A stretch of 64,000 bases of DNA, taken from Pseudomonas sp. 21 (GTDB taxonomy: Bacteria > Pseudomonadota > Gammaproteobacteria > Pseudomonadales > Pseudomonadaceae). The stretch spans positions 243,406 to 307,405 of the forward strand of contig NZ_JYOA01000004.1 in NCBI RefSeq assembly GCF_000955805.1, in the 5' to 3' direction. The position numbers and the translations under genes were made by a program. This document shows, in pieces, positions 1 through 7,586 of this stretch. The notes under the pieces are model-generated. The model saw only the letters and a program-made list of their open reading frames with translations. It was not told the DNA's origin and searched no databases. Within the stretch, counting starts at the first letter, position 1. Each line of letters opens with the position of its first letter.

Positions 1-261
1 CTGATGGGCGACCCGACGGCGGTCGGCGACTCCCTCTACGCCCACCTGGACGCCATCGGCCGCCCGGTGGTCCGCGCCCTGCAACACGTGCAGGCGGTCA
101 ACGCATCGGCCGAGGAAGCCGCGCTGGTGGGCATCCGGCCCGGCACCGCGATGCTGCTGATGACCCGTATCGGTTACCTCGAAGACAACACCGCCATCGA
201 GCTCACCGACACCTACTGCCGCAACGACTACTACGACTTCGTCGCCGAACTGCGGCGCTGA
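1..261 (+). CDS. nagR: GntR/HutC-family transcriptional regulator, C-terminal part (nag regulator)
   Basis: The frame is open from the left edge of the window and stops at 259-261, so only about the last 86 residues are present. What is visible matches the end of a UTRA effector-binding domain, including a hydrophobic strand (AMLLMTRIGYL) and the terminal ELTDTYCRNDYYDF segment, which is typical of sugar-phosphate-responsive GntR/HutC regulators. The DNA-binding N terminus lies outside. nagA begins 15 bp later on the same strand, so control of the nag operon in response to GlcNAc-6-P or GlcN-6-P is the likely role. This is inferred from family and neighbours; the symbol is assigned from context. 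Confidence 0.8.
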   Translation: MMGDPTAVGDSLYAHLDAIGRPVVRALQHVQAVNASAEEAALVGIRPGTAMLLMTRIGYLEDNTAIELTDTYCRNDYYDFVAELRR

Positions 262-276
262 TCCGGGACGACACCC

Positions 277-1383
277 ATGCTCGAAGGCAACATCCTCACC
301 CCCCAGGGCTGGATCGTCGGCCAGCTGCACCTGCACGCAGGCCGCATCCAGCGTATCGAAGGTTCGCTCGGCGATCCGTCGCACAACGACCTGCCCTACC
401 TGCTGCCCGGTTTCATCGACCTGCACGTCCACGGCGGCGGCGGCCACGACATCATGGAAGGCGCCAGCGCCTTTGCCGCCATTGCCCGCACGCACCTGCG
501 CTTCGGCACCACCTCGCTGCTCGCCACCACCATGACGGCGCCGCGCGACGAGATCGCCGGCGTGCTCGGTGCGCTGGGCGACTACTGCCAGGCGCCACGC
601 GGCAAGGCCGCACGCGTGCTGGGCGTGCACCTGGAAGGCCCGTTCATCAACTCCGGCAAGCTCGGTGCACAACCCAACTTCGCCCATGCCGCGGTACTGG
701 ACGAAGTGGACGAGTTCCTGCGCCTGGCACCGATCCGGGTCATCACCATTGCCCCGGAAATCGCCGGCCACCTGCCGCTGATCAGCGCTCTGGTCGAGCG
801 CGGCGTGCGCCTTCAGATCGGCCACACGCTGGGCAGCTACGAGGACGGCGTGGCCGCCATGGAAGCCGGTGCCACCAGCTTCACCCACCTGTACAACGCC
901 ATGACCGGCCTGCACCACCGCGAACCCGGCATGGTCGGTGCCGCATTGGCCCACGCGCAGTTCGCCGAGCTGATCCCCGACCTGCTGCACGTGCACCCCG
1001 GCGCGATCAAGGTCGCCCTGCGCTCGATCCCGTGCCTGTACTGCGTGACCGACTCCACCGCCGCAGCCGGCATGCCCGACGGTGAATACAAGCTGGGCCG
1101 CCACACCGTCACCAAGTGCCTGGGCGGCGTGCGCCTGCCCGACGGCACCCTGGCCGGCAGCACGCTGACCATGGACCAGGCGCTGCGCAACCTGGTGAAG
1201 ATCGGCCTGCCTATCGCCGAGGCCTCCCAGCGCCTGTCGCAGTTCCCCGCCGACTACCTGGGCATCGCCGAGCGTGGCCGCCTCACCCCCGGAGCCTGGG
1301 CCGACATCGCGCGCCTGGACCGTTCCCTGACCCTCGAGACCGCCTGGGTCGAAGGAGACCAGTTTGACCTCGCTGATGCTTGA
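277..1383 (+). CDS. nagA: N-acetylglucosamine-6-phosphate deacetylase
   Basis: This 368-residue cytosolic amidohydrolase removes acetate from GlcNAc-6-P to give GlcN-6-P. Family hallmarks are visible in order: the HVHGGGGHD metal-site motif near residue 50, HLEGPF near residue 115, GHTLGSY and THLYNAMTG near residues 185-210, and the catalytic-Asp segment TDSTAAAGMPDG near residue 258. Length is normal for NagA (about 360-385). The ATG start follows the upstream regulator by 15 bp. The 3' end overlaps the next gene by 20 bp, suggesting translational coupling within the nag operon. Confidence 0.93.
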   Translation: MLEGNILTPQGWIVGQLHLHAGRIQRIEGSLGDPSHNDLPYLLPGFIDLHVHGGGGHDIMEGASAFAAIARTHLRFGTTSLLATTMTAPRDEIAGVLGALGDYCQAPRGKAARVLGVHLEGPFINSGKLGAQPNFAHAAVLDEVDEFLRLAPIRVITIAPEIAGHLPLISALVERGVRLQIGHTLGSYEDGVAAMEAGATSFTHLYNAMTGLHHREPGMVGAALAHAQFAELIPDLLHVHPGAIKVALRSIPCLYCVTDSTAAAGMPDGEYKLGRHTVTKCLGGVRLPDGTLAGSTLTMDQALRNLVKIGLPIAEASQRLSQFPADYLGIAERGRLTPGAWADIARLDRSLTLETAWVEGDQFDLADA

Positions 1384-2386
1384 AGAAGCGCTGTCCGCTG
1401 CCGACGTGGTCGCGCGCCAGCTCACCGTACTGGACAGCAGCCTGCCGGACCTGGGCGAGCGCCTGCGCGCCATCGCGCCGAGGCTGGCGATGACCGTCGC
1501 CCGAGGCAGCTCCGACCACGCCGCCAGCTACTTCGCCTACCTGACCATGCAGCACGCCGGCCTGCCGGTGGCCTCGCTGCCGATGTCGGTGGTGACCCTG
1601 CGCCAGGCGCCGCTGCAGGTGGACGGTCAGGTCGCGTTCGCCTTTTCCCAGTCCGGCCAGAGCCCGGACCTGGTCGACACCCTGAGCCGCCTGCGCGAGC
1701 GCGGCGCCCTCAGCGTCGCCCTGGTGAATGCCGAGAACTCTCCGCTGCAAGCTGCCGCCGAGTTCACCGTGCCGCTGTGCGCCGGCCCCGAACGCAGTGT
1801 CGCCGCCACCAAGAGCTTCATCGCCACCCTCTGCGCCGCCACCCGCCTGCTGGCGCATTGGCAACGCGACCAGGCCCTGCTCGAAGCGGGAGTCGGGCTT
1901 TGCGCCGACCTGCGGCGCGCCGCAGCCCTGGACTGGACGCCGGCCATCCACGCCCTGCGCGACTGTGAGCGGCTAATGGTGATCGGCCGCGGCACCGGCT
2001 TCGCCGTGGCCCAGGAGGCCGCACTGAAATTCAAGGAAACCTCGGCGATCCAGGCCGAGGCCTTCAGCAGCGCCGAAGTCCGCCACGGCCCGATGGCCCT
2101 GGTGGACGAGCACTATCCGCTGCTCATCCTCGCCCCACGCGGCCCCGAGCAGGCCGGCCTGCTGGCCCTCAGCGAGGACATGCGCCAGCGCGGCGCGCGC
2201 GTCCTGCTGGCCGCCCCGGACGATGTCGCCGGGCGTGACCTGCCGCTCGCCACCGCCGCCCACCCGGCGCTGGACCCGATCCTGGCGATCCAGAGTTTCT
2301 ACGTCATGGCCGCCGGCTTGTCCGAAGCACGCGGCATGAACCCGGACCAGCCGCGGCACCTGAGCAAGGTCACCCGCACCCACTGA
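1364..2386 (+). CDS. SIS-domain glucosamine-6-phosphate deaminase/isomerase (GlmS C-terminal type)
   Basis: This 340-residue protein has two SIS sugar-isomerase domains (about residues 30-165 and 195-325) and no glutaminase domain. It resembles the isomerase half of GlmS. In nag operons that lack classical NagB, such proteins convert GlcN-6-P to fructose-6-P (NagB-II type). Motifs include ARGSSDHAA, FSQSGQSPD and EVRHGPMALV. The best start is TTG at 1364: AGGAG at 1353-1357 lies 6 nt upstream, whereas the in-frame ATG at 1376 is 18 nt from it. The gene overlaps nagA by 20 bp. The deaminase role is inferred from context and family. Confidence 0.88.
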   Translation: MTSLMLEEALSAADVVARQLTVLDSSLPDLGERLRAIAPRLAMTVARGSSDHAASYFAYLTMQHAGLPVASLPMSVVTLRQAPLQVDGQVAFAFSQSGQSPDLVDTLSRLRERGALSVALVNAENSPLQAAAEFTVPLCAGPERSVAATKSFIATLCAATRLLAHWQRDQALLEAGVGLCADLRRAAALDWTPAIHALRDCERLMVIGRGTGFAVAQEAALKFKETSAIQAEAFSSAEVRHGPMALVDEHYPLLILAPRGPEQAGLLALSEDMRQRGARVLLAAPDDVAGRDLPLATAAHPALDPILAIQSFYVMAAGLSEARGMNPDQPRHLSKVTRTH

Positions 2387-2397
2387 GCGCAGCCACC

Positions 2398-4911
2398 ATG
2401 AACAACAACAATCTGGCTCTCAAAGCGCCCCTGAGCGGTCCCGTGATGCCTCTCAGCCGGGTCCCCGATCCGGTGTTCTCCAGCGGCGCGATGGGCGATG
2501 GTATCGCCATCGACCCGCTGAACGACTGCCTGCATGCGCCCTGCGCCGGCAGGGTCATGCACGTCGCACGCACTCGCCATGCCGTGACCCTGAAGGCCGA
2601 CAACGGCGCCGAACTGCTGCTGCATCTGGGCCTGGACACCGTCCAGCTGCAGGGCGAGGGCTTCGAAGCGCTGGTGCAGGAAGGCGCGCGGGTCAGCGAA
2701 GGCCAGCCGCTGCTGCGCTTCGACCTGGACAAGGTGGCGCGCGGCAGCAAGAGCCTGATCACCGTACTGATCGTCACCAACGGCGAAGGCTTCCAACTGC
2801 GCCCGCTGACCACCACTTCGGTGGACGTCGGCGCGCCACTGCTGCACCTCAGCCCGACCGGTACGGCAACTGAATCCGACGCACCACACGGTGGTAGCCG
2901 TGAAAGCCGTGGCCGCGTCCGCGTGGCGCTGCACGGCGGCCTCCACGCCCGCCCCGCCGCTCTGCTACGCAAGACCGCACGGGAATTCTCCTGCCGCGCC
3001 GAACTGCATTTCGGCGGGCGCAACGCCAGCGTCGACAGCCTGGTCGGCATCATGGGGCTGGGCGTCGCCGAGCAGGACGAAGTGGAAGTGATCTGCCGCG
3101 GCCAGGACAGCGAAGCGGCCCTCCACGCGCTGTTGAAAACCCTGGGTACCGCCGATGGCGAATCCCATCCGCTTGCCGTCGCCGCAGTCCCGGTAGCCGC
3201 GCCGCGAGGCACGGACGAGCCCGGTGTACTGGGTGGCGTCTGCGCCTCCCCGGGCGTGGCCAGTGGCCCGCTGGTCCGCCTGGGCGCCATCCAGCTCCCG
3301 CAGGACGGCGGAGATTCCCAGCCCGACGAACAGCACCGCGCACTGGACCAGGCGCTGGAACGGGTTCGCGATGATGTACGCGTGACGCTGCAACAAGCCG
3401 GGAAACAAGGTCACGCGGACGAGGAAGCGATCTTCTCCGCCCACCTCGCCCTGCTGGAGGACCCCGGCTTGCTGGATGGCGCCGACCAACTGATCGACCA
3501 GCGCGTCAGCGCCGCCCACGCCTGGCACCGCGCCGTGCAGGCGCAATGCGGCATTCTGCTGGCGCTGGGCAACCCGCTGCTGGCCGAGCGCGCCAACGAC
3601 CTGCGCGACCTGGAGAAGCGCGTGCTGCGCGTCCTGCTCGGCAACGAGGGCGAACAGCCGGTCCCGTCCGGCAGCCTGGTGGCCGCCCATGAAATCACCC
3701 CGTCCGACCTCGGCCCGCTGGTCCGCGCCGGCGCTGCCGGCCTGTGCATGGCCGAGGGCGGCGCCACTTCCCACGTCGCCATCCTCGCCCGCGCCAAGGG
3801 CCTGCCCTGCCTGGTAGCCCTCGGCCCGCAACTGCTGGAGCTGGAAGAAGGCCGAACGCTGGTGCTGGATGCCGATCACGGTCGGCTGGAGTACAGCCCC
3901 AGCGCCGAACGGATTGCCCAGGTCGCCGCCCAGCGTGAACAACGCGAGCAGGCCCGCGAACGCCAGCGCGCGCAGGCCCAGCAACCGGCCCTGACCCGCG
4001 ACGGCAAGTCCATCGAGGTTGGCGCCAACGTCGCCAACCCGGAAGAAACGGCCGAAGCCTTCGCTGCCGGAGCCGATGGCATCGGCCTGCTGCGCAGCGA
4101 ATTCCTCTTCCTCGACCGCCAGCAGGCGCCGAACGAGCAGGAGCAGCAGCGCGCCTACCAGGACGTGCTGGACGCCATGGGCGAGCGTCGGGTGATCATC
4201 CGCACCATCGATGTCGGCGGCGACAAGCACCTTGCCTACCTGCCGCTGCCCGCCGAGGAAAACCCGGCACTTGGCCTGCGCGGTATCCGCCTCGGCCAGG
4301 CACTGCCGCAGTTGCTCGACCAGCAGTTGCGCGCACTGTTGCAGGTCTCGCCGCTGCACCGTTGCCGCGTGCTGCTCCCCATGGTCAGCGAGGTGGACGA
4401 GCTGATCGCCATCCGCCGGCGCCTGGACCAGTTGGCGCAGGACCTGGGCATCGAGCAACGCCCCGAACTGGGCGTGATGATCGAGGTGCCCTCCGCCGCC
4501 CTATTGGCCGACCAGTTGGCCGAGCACGCCGATTTCCTCTCCATCGGCACTAACGACCTTTCGCAATACACCCTGGCCATGGACCGCTGCCATGCCGGGC
4601 TCGCCGCGCGCATCGACGCGCTGCACCCGGCACTGCTGCGGCTGATCGCCCAGACCTGCGCCGGCGCCGCCCGCCATGGCCGCTGGGTCGGCGTCTGCGG
4701 CGCCCTGGCTAGCGAAGCGCTGGCAACGCCGGTGCTGATCGGCCTGGGCGTGCAGGAACTCTCGGTCAGCCCCGGACTGGTCGGCGAGATCAAGGCGCGG
4801 GTCCGTGAGCTCGACGCCGAGGACTGCCGCCGGCGCAGCCAGGAACTGCTGGCCCTGGGCAGCGCCCGCGCCGTGCGGGAAGCCTGCACGCGCCTGTGGC
4901 CGCAGCCCTGA
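2398..4911 (+). CDS. nagF: PTS multiphosphoryl transfer protein EIIA-HPr-EI (GlcNAc system)
   Basis: This 837-residue fusion joins three phosphotransferase modules. EIIA(Glc-like) occupies about residues 1-150, with the phosphorylatable His76 in LLLHLGLD. HPr is at about 170-255, with His183 in GGLHARPAALL. Enzyme I is at about 275-837, with His459 in GGATSHVAILARAKG and the PEP-binding segments GIGLLRSEFLF and GVCGALASEA. Phosphate passes from PEP through EI, HPr and EIIA to the EIIB domain of NagE. The gene starts 11 bp after the SIS gene and ends 29 bp before nagE. The order and domain set match the P. aeruginosa nag cluster. Confidence 0.93.
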   Translation: MNNNNLALKAPLSGPVMPLSRVPDPVFSSGAMGDGIAIDPLNDCLHAPCAGRVMHVARTRHAVTLKADNGAELLLHLGLDTVQLQGEGFEALVQEGARVSEGQPLLRFDLDKVARGSKSLITVLIVTNGEGFQLRPLTTTSVDVGAPLLHLSPTGTATESDAPHGGSRESRGRVRVALHGGLHARPAALLRKTAREFSCRAELHFGGRNASVDSLVGIMGLGVAEQDEVEVICRGQDSEAALHALLKTLGTADGESHPLAVAAVPVAAPRGTDEPGVLGGVCASPGVASGPLVRLGAIQLPQDGGDSQPDEQHRALDQALERVRDDVRVTLQQAGKQGHADEEAIFSAHLALLEDPGLLDGADQLIDQRVSAAHAWHRAVQAQCGILLALGNPLLAERANDLRDLEKRVLRVLLGNEGEQPVPSGSLVAAHEITPSDLGPLVRAGAAGLCMAEGGATSHVAILARAKGLPCLVALGPQLLELEEGRTLVLDADHGRLEYSPSAERIAQVAAQREQREQARERQRAQAQQPALTRDGKSIEVGANVANPEETAEAFAAGADGIGLLRSEFLFLDRQQAPNEQEQQRAYQDVLDAMGERRVIIRTIDVGGDKHLAYLPLPAEENPALGLRGIRLGQALPQLLDQQLRALLQVSPLHRCRVLLPMVSEVDELIAIRRRLDQLAQDLGIEQRPELGVMIEVPSAALLADQLAEHADFLSIGTNDLSQYTLAMDRCHAGLAARIDALHPALLRLIAQTCAGAARHGRWVGVCGALASEALATPVLIGLGVQELSVSPGLVGEIKARVRELDAEDCRRRSQELLALGSARAVREACTRLWPQP

Positions 4912-4940
4912 AGCCCCAGAACAGGAATCGGAGTCCCGCC

Positions 4941-6704
4941 ATGACCACTGAGCTGATCCAGACCGCACAAGGCCCGCGCCAGCTGCTAGCGCAGTTGTAC
5001 GGCGGCTTCATCGAAACCCTGCAGCGTCTGGGGCGCGCCCTGATGCTGCCGATCGCCATCCTGCCGATCGCCGGCCTGCTGCTGCGCCTGGGCGACAAGG
5101 ACCTGCTGAACATCCTGCTGATCCACGATGCCGGCAACGCGATCTTCGCCAACCTGGCGCTGATCTTCGCCATCGGCATCTCCGTCGGCTTCGCCCGCGA
5201 CAACAACGGCACCGCCGGCCTGGCGGGCGCAGTGGGCTACCTGGTGATGACGTCGACGCTCAAAGCCATCGACCCCAGCATCAACATGGGCGTGCTCTCG
5301 GGGATCATCAGCGGCCTGGTGGCCGGCGCGCTGTACAACCGCTTCAAGGACATCGCCCTGCCGCAGTACCTGGCGTTCTTCGGTGGCCGGCGCTTCGTGC
5401 CCATCGTCACCGGCCTCGCCGCGCTGGGCCTGGGCGTGCTGTTCGGGCTGATCTGGCCGCCCATCCAGCATGTGATCGACGACCTGGGCAACCTGCTGGT
5501 GGGCAGCGGCAGCTTTGGCGCCTTCGCCTTCGGCGTACTCAACCGCCTGCTGATCGTCACCGGCCTGCACCACATCCTCAACAACCTGATGTGGTTCGTC
5601 TTCGGCGCCTTCACCGACCCGGAGACCGGCCGGCAGATCACCGGCGACCTCGCCCGCTACTTCGCTGGCGACCCGAAGGGCGGCCAGTTCATGGCCGGCA
5701 TGTTCCCAGTAATGATGTTCGGCCTGCCCGCCGCGTGCCTGGCGATGTACCGCAATGCCCTCCCGGAGCGGCGCAAGCTGGTCGGCGGCCTGCTGCTCTC
5801 GATGGCGCTGACCGCCTTCCTCACCGGCGTGACCGAGCCCATCGAATTCGCCTTCATGTTCCTGGCGCCGCTGCTGTACCTGCTTCACGCGCTGCTGACC
5901 GGGCTGTCGATGGCCATCACCGACCTGCTGAACATCCGCCTGGGCTTCACCTTCTCCGGCGGCGCCATCGACCTGGCGCTGGGCTGGGGCAAGTCCACCA
6001 ACGGCTGGATGCTCTGGCCGCTGGGCCTGTGCTATGCCGCCGCCTACTACTTCGTGTTCGATTTCTGCATCCGCCGCTTCCAGCTGAAGACGCCCGGCCG
6101 CGAGGCGATCGACGAAAGCACCGACCACGAAACGACTGCCAGCTCCTCCGAGCAGCGCGCGCCGGCCTTCATCAAGGCGCTGGGCGGCGCCGCCAACCTT
6201 GAGGTGGTCGACGCCTGCACCACCCGCCTGCGCCTGAAGCTGACGGACCGCAGCAAAGCCTCGGACACACAGCTCAAGGCGCTGGGCGCGATGGCCGTGG
6301 TCCGCCCCGGCAAGGCTGGCAGCCTGCAGGTGGTGGTCGGCCCGGAAGCCGACAGCATCGCCGACGAGATCCGCCGCGCGCTGCCGGCAGGCATCCTGCA
6401 GGAGAGCGCCGCCCAATCCGTCAGCGAGGATTCGGAGCAACTGCCCCCAGAATTCGTCTCGTCGCAGGAAACCGCAGAATGGCTGCAGGCGCTGGGCGGC
6501 CAGGGCAATCTGCGCAGCGTGGAGACCGTCGCACTGACACGCTTGCGGGTGGCCGTGAAGAGCGGTGAGCAATTGCAGCGAGGCCGTCTAACCGAACTGG
6601 GTTGCGAGGGCGTCAGCCAGGTGGCCGAGGGTGTCTATCACCTGCTGGTCGGGGCGCGCGCGGGGGCGCTGGGGCGTTCCTTCGACAGCCTGCGCCACAG
6701 CTAG
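4941..6704 (+). CDS. nagE: PTS N-acetylglucosamine permease, EIIC-EIIB (with a second, degenerate EIIB-like domain)
   Basis: This inner-membrane transporter takes up GlcNAc and phosphorylates it to GlcNAc-6-P. About residues 25-385 form a multi-spanning EIIC domain of the glucose/GlcNAc superfamily (GITEPIEF-like signature here as GVTEPIEFAFMFLAP). An EIIB domain follows at about 405-480 with the phosphoryl Cys426 in VVDACTTRLRL. A further 75 residues resemble a second EIIB fold (SVETVALTRLRV), but the cysteine position is Ala531. The ATG at 4941 is preferred over an upstream in-frame codon at 4896, which lies inside nagF. Length is 587 residues. It is the last gene of the operon and is followed by a terminator. 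Confidence 0.92.
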   Translation: MTTELIQTAQGPRQLLAQLYGGFIETLQRLGRALMLPIAILPIAGLLLRLGDKDLLNILLIHDAGNAIFANLALIFAIGISVGFARDNNGTAGLAGAVGYLVMTSTLKAIDPSINMGVLSGIISGLVAGALYNRFKDIALPQYLAFFGGRRFVPIVTGLAALGLGVLFGLIWPPIQHVIDDLGNLLVGSGSFGAFAFGVLNRLLIVTGLHHILNNLMWFVFGAFTDPETGRQITGDLARYFAGDPKGGQFMAGMFPVMMFGLPAACLAMYRNALPERRKLVGGLLLSMALTAFLTGVTEPIEFAFMFLAPLLYLLHALLTGLSMAITDLLNIRLGFTFSGGAIDLALGWGKSTNGWMLWPLGLCYAAAYYFVFDFCIRRFQLKTPGREAIDESTDHETTASSSEQRAPAFIKALGGAANLEVVDACTTRLRLKLTDRSKASDTQLKALGAMAVVRPGKAGSLQVVVGPEADSIADEIRRALPAGILQESAAQSVSEDSEQLPPEFVSSQETAEWLQALGGQGNLRSVETVALTRLRVAVKSGEQLQRGRLTELGCEGVSQVAEGVYHLLVGARAGALGRSFDSLRHS

Positions 6705-6713
6705 CGGGGCATG

Positions 6714-6741
6714 AAAAAAGGCGCCTGCGGGCGCCTTTTTT
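6714..6741. terminator. Rho-independent terminator between nagE and the converging NIF3-like gene
   Basis: A-run, GGCGCC, TGCG loop, GGCGCC and T-run form a 12-bp perfect hairpin starting 9 bp after the nagE stop. It has A and T tracts on both sides, so it can end transcription from nagE and from the minus-strand gene whose stop lies at 6745. Confidence 0.85.
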
Positions 6742-6744
6742 CTC

Positions 6745-7062
6745 TCAGAACACCATGTCCGACAGCCGCCAGACCTCGAAGGCCGGCGTCTCGTACGGGT
6801 GGGCCTGCTTGAGGGCCTTCACCGAGTCATGGATCAACTCGTCGGCCACCACCATCTCCACCTTCCATTCGGCGACCTGCTCGACGCTGCCAGCCTGGCC
6901 GATGTAGGGGTTGCTGCCCTGCAAAGGGCGGAACTGTCCCTGTCCGAGCGCCTGCCAGCAACAGCTGTCATAGGCACCGATGCGTCCTGCACCGGCGGCG
7001 AACACCGCTTTCTTGACCGGTTCCAGATGGCTTTCCGGAACGTAGAAACACAGTTTGTACAT
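6745..7062 (-). CDS. NIF3-like / YqfO-family small protein
   Basis: This 105-residue protein starts MYKLCFYVPESHLEPV. It matches the short family annotated as NGG1p-interacting factor NIF3 in Pseudomonas, equivalent to the CutA/PII-like insert domain of full-length YqfO/Nif3 proteins (about 250-370 residues) without the metal-binding Nif3 halves. The C-terminal AHPYETPAFEVWRL is the conserved signature. The start at 7062 is chosen because GGAG lies about 6 nt upstream; the frame extends further upstream without family similarity. Biochemical function is not known. A palindrome and other repeats in the 183-bp upstream gap may hold its promoter. Confidence 0.8.
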   Translation of the reverse strand: MYKLCFYVPESHLEPVKKAVFAAGAGRIGAYDSCCWQALGQGQFRPLQGSNPYIGQAGSVEQVAEWKVEMVVADELIHDSVKALKQAHPYETPAFEVWRLSDMVF

Positions 7063-7123
7063 CGGAGGCTCCGATCGAAACAGGGACACAGCCGTGACAA
7101 AGTACGCCACGGGTGACAAATCC

Positions 7124-7166
7124 TGCCACAAATAGTGGCACTTTGCCTCTTGTGACTTGCAAGTCA
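7124..7166. promoter_or_regulatory. Candidate operator region: 14-bp palindrome plus inverted repeat
   Basis: The 183-bp gap upstream of the NIF3-like gene contains the perfect 14-bp palindrome TGACTTGCAAGTCA at 7153-7166 and, next to it, the inverted repeat TGCCAC-AAATA-GTGGCA at 7124-7140. Neither has a T-tract as a terminator would. They lie 60-100 bp upstream of the start at 7062, a usual place for operators. No regulator can be named from sequence. Confidence 0.35.
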
Positions 7167-7245
7167 TCGTGGAAGTTCGACCGTCCGGTTCCGAGCTTGT
7201 TCGCTTGCGGACAACTTTGTACGAAATCTGTGACGGACTTCGAGC

Positions 7246-7506
7246 TCACCGACCGGTGAAGCGCCGCCAGCGCTCTTTCAGACCTGGCGCCGCCGGGGCG
7301 TGGGAGCCGTCGCAGAACGGCAGCTTTGCCGACCGCCCGCAACAGCACAGCAACAGATGTCGCTCGCGCCGGACCGTCAGTTCCAGCGAGTCGGCACAAC
7401 TCGCCGCGGCATCCGGCAGGCTGGCGCACTGCCCGCAGCGGCACAGGCGCAGGACCTGTCCCGGCTCGACCGAGCGAACCTCCGGCAGCATCTCGTCGTC
7501 AGCCAA
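7246..7506 (-). CDS. CDGSH-type iron-sulfur protein
   Basis: This small cytosolic protein (86 residues) has a complete CDGSH motif near its C terminus, C-C-C-G-R-S-A-K-L-P-F-C-D-G-S-H, which supplies the 3-Cys/1-His ligands for a [2Fe-2S] cluster of the mitoNEET class. An N-terminal half-repeat (CRCGQCASLPD) resembles a second CDGSH motif but has lost the CDGSH tail. The chosen start is TTG at 7506, preceded by an AGGAAGG ribosome-binding site; ATG at 7491 is an alternative that would shorten it by 5 residues. It lies 80 bp downstream in map order from the purL end, with a terminator between. Role unknown. Confidence 0.8.
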   Translation of the reverse strand: MADDEMLPEVRSVEPGQVLRLCRCGQCASLPDAAASCADSLELTVRRERHLLLCCCGRSAKLPFCDGSHAPAAPGLKERWRRFTGR

Positions 7507-7529
7507 GGCGCCCTTCCTCGATGGTCGGA

Positions 7530-7565
7530 CAAAGAAAAAGGGGAAAGCCGAAGCTTTCCCCTTTC
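7530..7565 (-). terminator. purL terminator
   Basis: A hairpin with arms AAAGGGGAAAGC (7537-7548) and GCTTTCCCCTTT (7553-7564) around a CGAA loop is followed on the minus strand by a CTTTTTCTTT tract. It lies 23-50 bp past the purL stop. Confidence 0.8.
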
Positions 7566-7586
7566 GCGTGTCGCATCAGACCGGAC

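Noticed and set aside
2965-6572. Minus-strand frames of 497 and 528 codons opposite nagF and nagE
   Set aside because: Antisense shadows of well-supported PTS genes; low-complexity products.
7151-7168. TGTGA-containing palindrome as a Vfr/CRP site
   Set aside because: The half-sites do not have the TGTGA-N6-TCACA spacing; the symmetry is centred differently.
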